Source of the DNA: Rhodovulum sulfidophilum
GTDB lineage: Bacteria; Pseudomonadota; Alphaproteobacteria; Rhodobacterales; Rhodobacteraceae
Assembly (NCBI GenBank): GCA_003241785.1
Contig: QFPW01000026.1
Location: forward strand, 1 to 44,215
DNA length: 44,215 nucleotides
Direction of reading: 5' to 3'
Shown in pieces: positions 7,738 to 15,636 of the stretch; position 1 is the stretch's first letter; the number at the start of each line of letters is the position of its first letter. Under the pieces are notes generated by a model. That model was not told the DNA's origin, did no database searches, and saw nothing but the letters and a program-made list of their open reading frames with translations. Made by a program: the position numbers and the translations under genes.

Positions 7738-9024
7738 TCAGCGCGAGACGCTGACCTCGAGATCGTGGCGCTCGGGCGCCATCGGCTCCGCGTCGGCGGT
7801 GAGCGTCTCGAGATCCCGTCCCTTGGTCTCGGGCAGCAGGAGCAGCGCCACGCAGGCGAGCGCGTAGGCGACGAAGACGCAGGCGGCGATGGATTGCGCG
7901 AGGCCGATATGGGCCGCGAGCACGCCGACGCCGGTGATGCAGAGCGCGCCGATCGTCTTGCCGAAGTTGTAGGAGAAGCCCATGCAGGTCGTCCGGACCT
8001 CGGTCGGGAACAGCTCCGACAGGAAGGGCCCCACGGCGGCGAACATGCCGATCGTGCCCGCGCCGACCACGAAGCCCAGCACCTGCGCGAGGACCGGATC
8101 GAGTGGCAGCATCATGTAGAGCACGGTCACCGCCCAGGACATCACCGACATGAAGAGCAGCGTCGGCCGGCGGCCCCAGTGATCGGCGAGGAACGAGGTC
8201 AGCACGAAGCCGCAGAAGGTGCCGACCGCCATCACCGAGATGGTCAGCAGCTGCGAACCGGACTGCGCGCCGCGCTCGACGATCAGCGTCGGCATCCAGA
8301 CCACGACGACATAGGCGGCCGCCTGGATCCCGAGCACCATCAGGCTGGTCAGGATGGTCATTCGCAGGTGCCGGGGCTTGAACACCGTCGCGAAGGATGC
8401 CTTTTCGGTGTCACGCTGGGCGACCTTCTGGAAAGCGCCGGATTCCTCGACGCCCCGGCGGAGGATCAGGATGATCACGGCGGGCACCGCGCTGATCCAG
8501 AAGGCCATGCGCCAGGCGAGATCAGGCTCGAAATGTCCGAGGATCGTGATCGCGACGATCGCGGCGCAGAGCCAGCCGACCGAGAAGCCCGATTGCACGA
8601 AGCCGATCGCCTTGCCGCGGTGCTTGGGGTTGATCACCTCGGCCATCAGCGCCGCGCCCACGGCCCATTCGCCGCCGAAGCCGAAGCCCTGCAATACGCG
8701 CGCGGCCATCAGCTGGTAGTAGCCCTGCGCGAAGCCCGCGATCACGCCCCAGAAGGTGAACCACATCACGGTGAAGACGAGGATGCGCACCCTGCCGAAG
8801 CGGTCGCTCAGGATGCCGGCGATCCATCCGCCCGCCGCCGCCGAGAGCAGCGCGGCCGTGCCGATCAGCCCGACCTCGGCCTTGGTCAGCGCCCAGAGCC
8901 CCATGAGCGTGGGCAACAGGAAGCTGAAGATCTGCACGTCGTATGAATCCAGCGCCCAGCCGCTGTAGCAGGCCCAGAACGTGCGGCGTTCGCGCGCCGT
9001 TCCCTCTCGATACCAATTGAACAT
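7738..9024 (-). CDS. MFS transporter, aromatic acid:H+ symporter-like
   Basis: 428 residues, 12 predicted membrane helices. N-terminal WALDSYDVQIFSFLLPTLMG resembles the first helix of AAHS carriers (PcaK/BenK), with a charged residue in helix 1. The loop 2-3 motif GILSDRFGRVR and loop 8-9 motif FLADHWGRRPT are the MFS signatures, and FGGEWAVGAAL lies in helix 4. The ATG follows AGGAC. It is last in the CoA-transferase operon, so it probably imports the carboxylic acid degraded by this island. The exact substrate (aromatic, alicyclic or dicarboxylic) is unknown. Sialic-acid-type MFS carriers share similar motifs. Confidence 0.85.
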   Translation of the reverse strand: MFNWYREGTARERRTFWACYSGWALDSYDVQIFSFLLPTLMGLWALTKAEVGLIGTAALLSAAAGGWIAGILSDRFGRVRILVFTVMWFTFWGVIAGFAQGYYQLMAARVLQGFGFGGEWAVGAALMAEVINPKHRGKAIGFVQSGFSVGWLCAAIVAITILGHFEPDLAWRMAFWISAVPAVIILILRRGVEESGAFQKVAQRDTEKASFATVFKPRHLRMTILTSLMVLGIQAAAYVVVVWMPTLIVERGAQSGSQLLTISVMAVGTFCGFVLTSFLADHWGRRPTLLFMSVMSWAVTVLYMMLPLDPVLAQVLGFVVGAGTIGMFAAVGPFLSELFPTEVRTTCMGFSYNFGKTIGALCITGVGVLAAHIGLAQSIAACVFVAYALACVALLLLPETKGRDLETLTADAEPMAPERHDLEVSVSR

Positions 9025-9060
9025 CCGTGTCCTCCCAGACGCGAAGCAATGAGCTCTCTT

Positions 9061-9079
9061 CCCGGCGCGCCGCGCCGGG
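9061..9079. other. Perfect 19-base palindromic hairpin between MBL-fold and MFS genes
   Basis: CCCGGCGCG, one central base and CGCGCCGGG form a perfect inverted repeat that can fold as an 8-bp stem with a 3-base loop. It lies in the 166-base gap inside the leftward operon. No T-run follows on either strand, so a classic terminator is unlikely. It could reduce read-through to the transporter or stabilise the upstream mRNA end. Confidence 0.4.
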
Positions 9080-9190
9080 CAGTCCGTGGTTTTGATTGTT
9101 GTTGCCGGCGCCCGCGCGCGGTCGTCCCGCGGGGGGCGCCGGAACGCGGGCGATCTCGCGCCGCCCGCGCCCTTGTTCGCGATCCGGATC

Positions 9191-10096
9191 TCAGCGCGGC
9201 GGCGCCGGGTCCGGCCAGTCGGCGCCGACGAAGCGATAGCCGTCGTCGACGCGGCGCACATAGCCGCAGTGCGGCGCGCCGAAATGCATGGGCAGGAGCA
9301 GCGTGCCCCGCTCGGCCGCCTCCGCGAGCACCCGGGCGCGCGTCGCCCGCGCGACCTCGGGCAGCACGCAATAGGCGGTGTTGAGATCGGGCTTCAGGAT
9401 CTGCAGCGGGGAGTGGAACACATCCGCGCAGAACAGCCCCTCCTCGCCCCCGGACCGGAGGCGGTAGCTCAGCATGCCCGGCGAATGGCCGGGCACCGGC
9501 TCGACATCGAGGCAGCCGAGGATCGTGCCCGCGTCGTCGTCGAGGAAATCGACCAGGCCCGCCTCGACGACCGGCGTCACGCTGTCGGCCCAGCTGCCGT
9601 CCATCGTCGCGTCCGGCCCCTCGGCGAGCCGCGCCCGCCAGTGCTCGAAATCCTTCCGCGGCATCAGGTAGCGCGCGTTCGGAAAGGCGGGGCGCCAGGC
9701 CTCTCCGTCGAAGACCGTGTTCCAGCCGGTATGGTCCGCGTGCAGATGCGTCTGGAGCACGTGGGTCACGCGGTCGAAACCCGCGCCCGCCGCCGTCAGC
9801 CATTCCGGGACCAGCGTGTTCAGGCTGTTCATCCGCGCGGGCTTCCGCGTCTTGCGGTTGCCGACGCCGGTGTCGATCACGATGACCTTGTCGCCGATCT
9901 CGACGACCCAGAGCTGGATCGTGACGATGAGCCGGTTCATCGCGGGAACGTAGTGGTTCGGCGCCACCAGCGGCGCCAGCCGGTCGAGCTCGGCCTGTTC
10001 CAGATCCGGGAACAGGAAGGTCGGATCGTGGGTCGGGCCCGCGTATTCGAGCACGCGGGTGACGCGCGCCTCGCCGATCATCCGGGTCTGGATCAC
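9191..10096 (-). CDS. Metallo-beta-lactamase-fold hydrolase (lactonase-like)
   Basis: 301 residues with a single MBL domain. The dinuclear metal motif THLHADH has His117, His119, Asp121 and His122. Later ligands are His in GHSPG, Asp in FCADVFHSP and His in the PMHFGAPH segment. This arrangement fits the AHL-lactonase/parathion-hydrolase-like branch. No signal peptide is visible. In the CoA-transferase operon a lactonase would be chemically reasonable, doing the enol-lactone step that PcaD performs in the beta-ketoadipate pathway, but this is inference. Its ATG overlaps the upstream SnoaL-like gene by four bases. Confidence 0.85.
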   Translation of the reverse strand: MIQTRMIGEARVTRVLEYAGPTHDPTFLFPDLEQAELDRLAPLVAPNHYVPAMNRLIVTIQLWVVEIGDKVIVIDTGVGNRKTRKPARMNSLNTLVPEWLTAAGAGFDRVTHVLQTHLHADHTGWNTVFDGEAWRPAFPNARYLMPRKDFEHWRARLAEGPDATMDGSWADSVTPVVEAGLVDFLDDDAGTILGCLDVEPVPGHSPGMLSYRLRSGGEEGLFCADVFHSPLQILKPDLNTAYCVLPEVARATRARVLAEAAERGTLLLPMHFGAPHCGYVRRVDDGYRFVGADWPDPAPPR

Positions 10097-10599
10097 AGCG
10101 CCGCCTCCGCCCGCTCCGGAGCCCGCCCGGGGAGCGGAACGCCCTCCGGCGTGATATAGGTCGGCGCCCCGACGAAGCCTTCGCTGAGCGGCGCGTAGTA
10201 ATAGAAGGTGATCCGGCGGCGCGCGAAGCGCCAGACGCCGCCTTCGCGGCGGAACACGTCGTCGTAGTGGCCCGCCGAGACGTAGCTGACGCCCTGCTTC
10301 ACCGACAGATACTGCATCGAGATCCGCCCGGTCGCGGTGTCTCCCGCGAGATCGACCGTCGGATTGGAGCAGAAATGCCAGAAGCCTTCGGCGAGCCGGT
10401 CCACCGTGCCGCCGAAGAAGGCGAGGATGCCGGCGCGGCCGATCGCGCTCGCCAGCCCGTGGAACTCGCCATCCTCGGTGAAGAGAGCGGCGAGCGCCGG
10501 CCAGTCGCGGTCGTCGAGAACGTGACAGTAGCGCGCGCGCAGCTGCGCGATTTGCTGGTGATCCTCGAGCGCCCTGAGGCGCCGCTCGATCGCTTCCAT
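10093..10599 (-). CDS. SnoaL-like/NTF2-fold protein
   Basis: 168 residues. The N-terminal helix and motif LRARYCHVLDDRDWPALAAL, then FTEDGEFHG and a C-terminal YDDVFRREGGVWRFARRR, are characteristic of the SnoaL-like branch of the NTF2 superfamily, a cone-shaped fold that includes ketosteroid isomerases, dehydratases and ring-hydroxylating dioxygenase beta subunits. The catalytic function cannot be assigned. It lies between the CoA-transferase and the MBL hydrolase in one operon, and a second SnoaL-like gene occurs in the aromatic operon at 19638. Confidence 0.8.
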   Translation of the reverse strand: MEAIERRLRALEDHQQIAQLRARYCHVLDDRDWPALAALFTEDGEFHGLASAIGRAGILAFFGGTVDRLAEGFWHFCSNPTVDLAGDTATGRISMQYLSVKQGVSYVSAGHYDDVFRREGGVWRFARRRITFYYYAPLSEGFVGAPTYITPEGVPLPGRAPERAEAAL

Positions 10600-10626
10600 G
10601 AAGACCTCCCTTCCGTCGCGCGCCGC

Positions 10627-11295
10627 TCAGGCGGCGTCGGCCATTGTGAGCTGGGCGCCGGTGCGGTTCCGCAGCTCGGCGAGCGACAGCCCTTCCACCA
10701 TGTCGATGACCCGAAAGCCATCGGGCGCGATCTCGAGCACCGCGAGATCGGTATAGACCCGCTGCACGCAGGCCGGCGCCGTCAGCGGATAGGCGCAGCG
10801 CTCGACCAGGCGCGGCGCGCCGTTCCGCGTCACGTGCTCCATCGCGACCCAGACCCGCCGCGCCCCCACCGCGAGATCCATCGCGCCGCCGACCGCCGGC
10901 GCGCTGTCGGTCTCCGATCGGGCCCAGTTCGCGAGATCGCCCGCGCGCGACACCTCATAGGCGCCGAGCACGCAGAGATCGAGATGCCGGCCGCGGATCA
11001 TCGCGAAACTGTCGGCGTGGTGGAAATAGCTGCCGCCCTCGCGCAGCGTCACATATTGCTTGCCGGCGTTGATCACCCAGGGATCGATATCCGCCGCGGC
11101 CGGCGCCGGCCCGATGCCGAGCAGGCCGTTCTCGGCGTGGAACACCACCTCGCGATCCGCCGGCAGGTGATCGGCGACCAGCGTCGGGACGCCGATGCCG
11201 AGGTTGACGTACCAGCCGTCCGGAATGTCGCGGGCGAGCCGCGCCGCGATCTCCTCGCGCGTCCGCGGACGCCATGCCTGTTTGCGCTCGTACAT
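10627..11295 (-). CDS. 3-oxoacid CoA-transferase subunit B
   Basis: 222 residues. The N-terminal VNLGIGVPTLVADHLP (30-45) and HAENGLLGIGP, with the covalent-intermediate glutamate Glu55 (ENG motif), define the catalytic beta subunit of family I CoA-transferases (PcaJ, ScoB, AtoA). It accepts CoA from succinyl- or acetyl-CoA and activates a 3-oxoacid such as 3-oxoadipate. The start at 11295 has GAGGG eight bases before it. An upstream ATG at 11310 overlaps the subunit A stop as ATGA but has a poorly spaced binding site, so it is the less likely choice. It pairs with the subunit A gene immediately upstream. Confidence 0.9.
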   Translation of the reverse strand: MYERKQAWRPRTREEIAARLARDIPDGWYVNLGIGVPTLVADHLPADREVVFHAENGLLGIGPAPAAADIDPWVINAGKQYVTLREGGSYFHHADSFAMIRGRHLDLCVLGAYEVSRAGDLANWARSETDSAPAVGGAMDLAVGARRVWVAMEHVTRNGAPRLVERCAYPLTAPACVQRVYTDLAVLEIAPDGFRVIDMVEGLSLAELRNRTGAQLTMADAA

Positions 11296-11306
11296 GGCGT
11301 GTTCCC

Positions 11307-11987
11307 TCATCCCACCGGATCGCCATAGGCGATATGCACCAGACGATCGACGAAGATTCCGGGCGTCACCACCCGCTCGGGGTCGATCCGCCCGAGCTCG
11401 CGCACATGCTGGACCTGCGCGATCGTCAGCCGCGCGGCGGTGGCGCAGACCGGATTGAAGTTCCGGCCGGACGAGCGGTAGGTGAGATTGCCCCAGCGGT
11501 CGCCTTCCCACGCCTCGATCAGCGCCACGTCGCCGTGGAGCGCGGTCTCGAGCACGTGCGGCCGCCCGTCGAAGCCGCGGGTCTCGCGGCCCTTGGCGAG
11601 CATGGTCCCGGCACCGGTCGGGGTGAAGAAGGCCGGGATGCCGGCGCCCGCGGCGCGCATCCGCTCGGCGAGCGTGCCCTGCGGCACGAGCTCGAGCTCG
11701 ATCTTGCCCGCGCTGTAGAGCTCCTCGAAGATGGTCGAGCCGGCGATGCGGGGATAGCTGCAGATGAGCTTGCGCACCCGGCCCTCGCGCAGAAGCCGCG
11801 CCAGCCCGACCGCGCCATAACCGGCGTTGTTGGCGACGACGGTCAGGTCGCGGGGTCCCGCCTCGACCAGGCCTTCGATGAGATGGTTCGCCTGCCCCAC
11901 CGCGCCGAACCCGCCGAGCAGCAGCGTCGCGCCATCCGGAACGCCGTCGAGGGCCTCCGCGACCGTCGCGACTCTCTTGTCGATCAT
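11307..11987 (-). CDS. 3-oxoacid CoA-transferase subunit A
   Basis: 226 residues. It has the glycine-rich LLLGGFGAVGQANHLIEGL near the N-terminus, VPQGTLAERMRAAGAGIPAF in the middle and a GRNFNPVCATAARLTI C-terminal region, all typical of the alpha subunit of 3-oxoadipate/acetoacetate CoA-transferases (PcaI, ScoA, AtoD). The ATG at 11987 is preferred because GGGAGG lies six bases upstream. Longer in-frame starts would run into the operator at 12038-12063. It heads the leftward operon that continues to the transporter and diverges from the iclR-type gene. Confidence 0.9.
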   Translation of the reverse strand: MIDKRVATVAEALDGVPDGATLLLGGFGAVGQANHLIEGLVEAGPRDLTVVANNAGYGAVGLARLLREGRVRKLICSYPRIAGSTIFEELYSAGKIELELVPQGTLAERMRAAGAGIPAFFTPTGAGTMLAKGRETRGFDGRPHVLETALHGDVALIEAWEGDRWGNLTYRSSGRNFNPVCATAARLTIAQVQHVRELGRIDPERVVTPGIFVDRLVHIAYGDPVG

Positions 11988-12037
11988 CCTTCGCCTCCCA
12001 GGCGCCCACCCGTCGTCGGGCAGAAAGCTCATGTTAT

Positions 12038-12063
12038 GTCCATCTAGCGGACTTATGTCCATT
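12038..12063. promoter_or_regulatory. IclR-type three-half-site operator, copy 2 (CoA-transferase promoter)
   Basis: The palindrome GTCCATCTAGCGGAC (12038-12052), four bases, then half-site GTCCATT (12057-12063). It sits in the 189-base gap between the divergent CoA-transferase and IclR genes, 50 bases from the CoA-transferase ATG. On the minus strand the lone half-site supplies a TGGACA -35-like hexamer with CATAAC 17 bases on. Position and design suggest control of the CoA-transferase operon and perhaps autoregulation of the regulator. Confidence 0.75.
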
Positions 12064-12176
12064 TATGTAACCTTGCGAGGGCGCCCGCGTCAAGTGTAGT
12101 TAGGGATCCGCGGGCCGGGATTTCTCCGGCGCCGCGAAGCGGGGGCCCGGGCGCCCCGGTCCGGCGCGGAGGTGGC

Positions 12177-12998
12177 ATGAGCATGACTTCGGCGGAGGGT
12201 TCGGACCGTCCCGAGCGGCGGGCCGAGCCCGGAACCGATTTCGTCGAGGCCGTGGCGCGCGGGCTCGCGATTCTCGAATGCTTCACCACCGAGACCGCGC
12301 AGCGCCAGCAGGGCCGCCTGACGCTCACCGACGCCGCGCGGCTCACCGATCTCAGCCGCGGCACCGCCCGCCGGCTTCTGCTGACCCTGAAGACGCTGCA
12401 TTACGTCGATTCCGACGGCAAGGTCTTCTGGCTGACCCCCAAGCTCGTCAACGTCTCGCGCGGCTTTCTCATGCCGCTCGGGCTCGGCGAGGAATCGCGG
12501 GCGATCCTGCATGCGCTGACCGAGAAGCTGGACGAATCCGCCTCCGTCGGCGTGCTGGACGGCCCCGAGATCATCTATGTCGACCGGGTCGAGGTGCGGC
12601 GCATCTATTCTTCGCGGATCGTGACCGGCACGCGCCTGCCCGCCGCGTGCAGTTCGATCGGCCGCGTCCTGCTCGCCTCGCTCACGGATACCGAGCTGAG
12701 CAACTGGCTCGACGCCTATCCGCTCCAGCGGCTCACCGCGAAGACGCGGGTCGATCGCGCCGATTTCCTCGCCGAGATCGGCCGCGTCCGGTCGCAGGGA
12801 TATTCGATCGTCGACGAGGAACTCGAGATCGGCATCCGCTCGATCGCGGTTCCGATCGTCAGCCCGACCGGGCGGATGGCGGCGGCGCTGAACTCCTCGA
12901 CCGTCTCGGCGCGCCGCACCGTCCAGGACCTCCGGCGCGACTTTCTTCCCGAACTCCTGACCTCGGCCGCCCGGCTCGCCCAGACGATGGGCTGGTAG
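12177..12998 (+). CDS. IclR-family regulator, PcaU/PobR-like
   Basis: 273 residues. An N-terminal winged helix-turn-helix (about 22-85) has FVEAVARGLAILECF and the recognition region LTDAARLTDLSRGTARRLLLTL. A C-terminal IclR effector domain (about 100-270) has the typical YVDRVE, TRLPAACSSIGRVLLA and GIRSIAVPI segments. The YSSRIVTGTRLPAACSSIGR wording is like that of the PcaU/PcaR/PobR subgroup, which respond to aromatic or 3-oxoadipate-type acids. GGAGG precedes the ATG by four bases. Three matching operators (7613, 12038, 13046) lie upstream of the surrounding catabolic units, so it is the likely regulon controller, as activator or repressor. Confidence 0.9.
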   Translation: MSMTSAEGSDRPERRAEPGTDFVEAVARGLAILECFTTETAQRQQGRLTLTDAARLTDLSRGTARRLLLTLKTLHYVDSDGKVFWLTPKLVNVSRGFLMPLGLGEESRAILHALTEKLDESASVGVLDGPEIIYVDRVEVRRIYSSRIVTGTRLPAACSSIGRVLLASLTDTELSNWLDAYPLQRLTAKTRVDRADFLAEIGRVRSQGYSIVDEELEIGIRSIAVPIVSPTGRMAAALNSSTVSARRTVQDLRRDFLPELLTSAARLAQTMGW

Positions 12999-13045
12999 CG
13001 CCATCCCCCGAAGCGGCCGGTTGTCTCGGCACGTCCGAATCATAT

Positions 13046-13071
13046 AATGGACATATGTTCGTATAATGGAC
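13046..13071. promoter_or_regulatory. IclR-type three-half-site operator, copy 3 (alpha/beta-hydrolase gene)
   Basis: In reverse orientation to the other two copies: half-site AATGGAC (13046-13052), four bases, then palindrome GTTCGTATAATGGAC (13057-13071), ending 16 bases before the ATG at 13088. As in the other copies the palindrome is gene-proximal and the single half-site distal. TTGTCT (13021-13026) with TATAAT (13043-13048), 16 bases apart, is a plausible promoter, in which case the palindrome would lie over the start of transcription. Confidence 0.7.
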
Positions 13072-13087
13072 ATATCGGGAGGGAAGA

Positions 13088-13867
13088 ATGGCCTGGATTG
13101 AAATCGGAGGCGGGCTGCTGCGCTATCGTTACCGCGCGGGCCAGGGGCCGTGCCTCGTGCTGCTGCACGAGATGGGCGGCTCGATCGAGAGCTGGGATCT
13201 GGTGCTGCCGCGGCTGCCGGCGGACCGGGCCTGCCTCGTTCCGGAGATGCGCGGCATGGGCGTCTCGGAACGGGTGAAGGGCGCGCTCTCCTTCGCCGAT
13301 CTCGCCCGCGACCTGCGCGACCTGCTCGACGCGCTCGGACTCGACGAACCCGTGGTCCTGTCGGGTTGCGCGGTCGGCGGCGGAGTGGCGCTGCAATTCG
13401 CCCTCGACTTCCCCGATCGCGCCGCGGGCGTCGTCCCGCTCGACCCCGCGCTCGATACCCGGCCCGAGGCGGTCACGGCGCTGCTCGGCATCGCGGACAG
13501 GATGGAGGCGGAGGGGCCGCGCGGGCTCGAATCCCTGCTGCTCGACCGGACCTACCCCGAGTCCTACCGCGCGCGCGATCCCGAGCATTTCGCGCAGGTG
13601 CGCGGCCGCTGGATGGCCAATGATCCGCGCTCCTTCGCGGCCTACCTGCGCATGCTGGCGCATACCGACCTGTTCCCCCGCCTGCCCTCCCTCGCCTGCC
13701 CGGTCGTGCTCGGCTCGGGCGTCGACGACGTGCTCCGGCCACCCGCCTATGTCGCGCGCGTGGCCAGCGCCATCCCCGGGGCCCGGATCGTGGAGCTGAA
13801 GGCCGCGCATCACGTCCCCGATCAGGCGCCGGAGGCGGTCGCCGATCTCATCGCCGCCATGGCCTGA
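13088..13867 (+). CDS. Alpha/beta-hydrolase-fold protein (PcaD-like) with Ala at the nucleophile position
   Basis: 259 residues with the fold and length of 3-oxoadipate enol-lactonase (PcaD). It has an oxyanion region LLHEMGGS (25-32), a nucleophile elbow at 93-98, the acid-strand motif GSGVDDV (209-215) and a C-terminal His241/His242 (AAHHVPDQ). The elbow reads GCAVGG, so the expected serine is Ala95 (GCG at 13370-13372), with Cys94 beside it. No signal peptide is present. GGGAGGGA lies just before the ATG, and the third IclR operator is immediately upstream. It could be a non-hydrolytic or alternative-nucleophile member. Lactonase activity cannot be assumed. Confidence 0.82.
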   Translation: MAWIEIGGGLLRYRYRAGQGPCLVLLHEMGGSIESWDLVLPRLPADRACLVPEMRGMGVSERVKGALSFADLARDLRDLLDALGLDEPVVLSGCAVGGGVALQFALDFPDRAAGVVPLDPALDTRPEAVTALLGIADRMEAEGPRGLESLLLDRTYPESYRARDPEHFAQVRGRWMANDPRSFAAYLRMLAHTDLFPRLPSLACPVVLGSGVDDVLRPPAYVARVASAIPGARIVELKAAHHVPDQAPEAVADLIAAMA

Positions 13868-13975
13868 CCGGCCGGGCCGGGAGGCGCGCCGCTCTCGCAG
13901 TGCGCCCCCCTCCCCAGGACGGCGCCTCGAGGCCGGATCCGGCCGGAAGCCTTCGGCCGACCAGGACCCGAGCCG

Positions 13976-15499
13976 TCAGCTGTTGGAGGGAAAGTCCAGC
14001 GTCAGGGGCTGGGCGGGCCCGGCCTCGCCGGGCCAGCGCTGCGAGACGGTCTTCATCTTGGTGTAGAAGCGGGCGGCGTCCGGCCCGAACATATGCGCGT
14101 CGCCGAATTTCGACCGGCGCAGGCCACCGAAATTGTGATGCCCGACCGGCACCGGCACCGGCACGTTGACGCCGAGCATCCCGGCTTCCACCTCGGCGCA
14201 GAAGCGTTGCGCGGCACCGCCCGAGCGGGTGAAGATCACCGCGCCATTGCCGTATTCATGCGCGTTGACCACGCCAATCGCCGCGTCGAGATCCGCCGCG
14301 CGCATGATGCCGCGGACCGGCCCGAAGATCTCCTCGCGCCAGAGCCGCATTTCCGGCGTGATCCGGTCGAGAAGCGTCGGCCCGGTGAAGAAGCCGTCCT
14401 CGCCGCCCGGGACCCTGAGCCCCCGGCCATCGTGGACCATCTCGCCGCCCTCGGCCAGCGCGCGCTCGATCGCCGCCTCCGCCGCGTCGCGCGCGGCGCG
14501 CGTGACCAGCGCGCCGAAATCCATGCCGGGCGCGTCATAGGCGCCGACCTTCAGCCCGCCGATCCGCTCCGCGATCAAGGGGCGCAGCCGGTCGGCGGTG
14601 TCATCGCCGACGCAGACCAGCAGCGAGACCGCCATGCAGCGCTGCGAGGCCGAGCCGTAGCCCGCCGCGACGAAGGCGCCGGCCGCCGCGTCCAGATCGG
14701 CGTCGGGCAGCACCACCATGTGGTTCTTGCCGCCGGTATAGGCCGCGACCCGCTTGCCATGATGCGTCCCGCGCCGCCAGACGTGCTCGCCCACGCGGGT
14801 CGAGCCGACGAAGCTGACCGCCGCGATCCCGGGATGCTCGAGGATCGCGTCGACGGTCTCCGCGTCGCCGTTGACGACGTTCCAGACCCCGTCCGGCAGG
14901 CCCGCCTCGGCCCAGAGCTCCGAGAGGCGCGCCGAGGCGCCCGGCACCCGTTCCGAGGGTTTCAGGATCACGGCGTTGCCGGTGGCGATCGCCATGCTGG
15001 CCATCATCAGCGGCACCATGACCGGGAAGTTGAACGGCGCGACGCAACCGACCACCCCGACCGGCTGGCGGAAAGAGAAGGTGTCAATCCCGCCCCCGAC
15101 GTTGCGGGAATATTCCCCCTTGGTGACCTGCGGCGCGTTGGTCGCGAATTCGACCGCCTCGAGGCCGCGCCCGATCTCGCCCATGGCGTCCGAGAGGGTC
15201 TTGCCGCTCTCGAGCCCCACCAGGCGGGCGAGACCCTCGGCCTCGCGCAGCACGATCTCGCGCATGCGGAAGATCACCTGGAGACGCCGCGCCTGCGACG
15301 CCTCGGCCCAGCTCCGTCCGGCCCGGTCGGCGACCGCGACGGCCTCGTCGACCAGCGCGCGGTCGGCGTAGGGCGCGCGGTAGATCTCGGCTCCGGTCGA
15401 GGGGTTGAACACTGGCCCGCTTCGTCCGTTCGCGGCGAAGCGAAAGGCGCCGCCTATGAAGTGGCCCCGGCCATATGCGTCGCGAATATCACCGTCCAT
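13976..15499 (-). CDS. mmsA: CoA-acylating methylmalonate-semialdehyde dehydrogenase family
   Basis: 507 residues of an aldehyde dehydrogenase. It has PFNFPVM with Asn157, the nucleotide-binding FVGSTRVGEHV (230-240) and catalytic Cys288 in SASQRCMA. The general-base glutamate of hydrolytic ALDHs (LGGK context) is Thr255 in YTGGKNHMVV, and the KNHMVV wording is a mark of the CoA-dependent MmsA/IolA group, which makes acyl-CoA and NADH, with release of CO2 for methylmalonate semialdehyde. The start at 15499 has a GGGAGG leader. It is divergent from a LysR-type gene that probably controls it. A malonate-semialdehyde substrate is the main alternative. Confidence 0.88.
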   Translation of the reverse strand: MDGDIRDAYGRGHFIGGAFRFAANGRSGPVFNPSTGAEIYRAPYADRALVDEAVAVADRAGRSWAEASQARRLQVIFRMREIVLREAEGLARLVGLESGKTLSDAMGEIGRGLEAVEFATNAPQVTKGEYSRNVGGGIDTFSFRQPVGVVGCVAPFNFPVMVPLMMASMAIATGNAVILKPSERVPGASARLSELWAEAGLPDGVWNVVNGDAETVDAILEHPGIAAVSFVGSTRVGEHVWRRGTHHGKRVAAYTGGKNHMVVLPDADLDAAAGAFVAAGYGSASQRCMAVSLLVCVGDDTADRLRPLIAERIGGLKVGAYDAPGMDFGALVTRAARDAAEAAIERALAEGGEMVHDGRGLRVPGGEDGFFTGPTLLDRITPEMRLWREEIFGPVRGIMRAADLDAAIGVVNAHEYGNGAVIFTRSGGAAQRFCAEVEAGMLGVNVPVPVPVGHHNFGGLRRSKFGDAHMFGPDAARFYTKMKTVSQRWPGEAGPAQPLTLDFPSNS

Positions 15500-15578
15500 C
15501 TGACTTTCCTCCCGGTTCAGGACCTCCGGAATGCCGCGGGCGGCGCGCTCGGCCAACCGCCGTGAAATCGACGGCTTT

Positions 15579-15593
15579 CGTGCAAAAACGCAC
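15579..15593. promoter_or_regulatory. Possible LysR-type box between mmsA-like and LysR genes
   Basis: In the 137-base divergent gap, GTGC (15580-15583) and GCAC (15590-15593) are inverted around AAAAAC, in a locally A-rich patch. This fits the interrupted-dyad form of LysR binding sites. There is only one copy, so support is weak. Confidence 0.35.
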
Positions 15594-15636
15594 AGCATGT
15601 GCCAGAATGACCCGAAAGGTTCGGAGGAAGGCGCGC

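Noticed and set aside
13388..13400. A parS-like half-site CTGCAATTCG in the alpha/beta-hydrolase gene
   Set aside because: Only one arm is present, with no inverted partner, and it is ordinary coding sequence.
13931..13958. GGCC-rich hairpins in the convergent gap between the alpha/beta-hydrolase and mmsA-like genes as a bidirectional terminator
   Set aside because: The stems are imperfect or short palindromes and no T-run follows on either strand; support is too weak to list.
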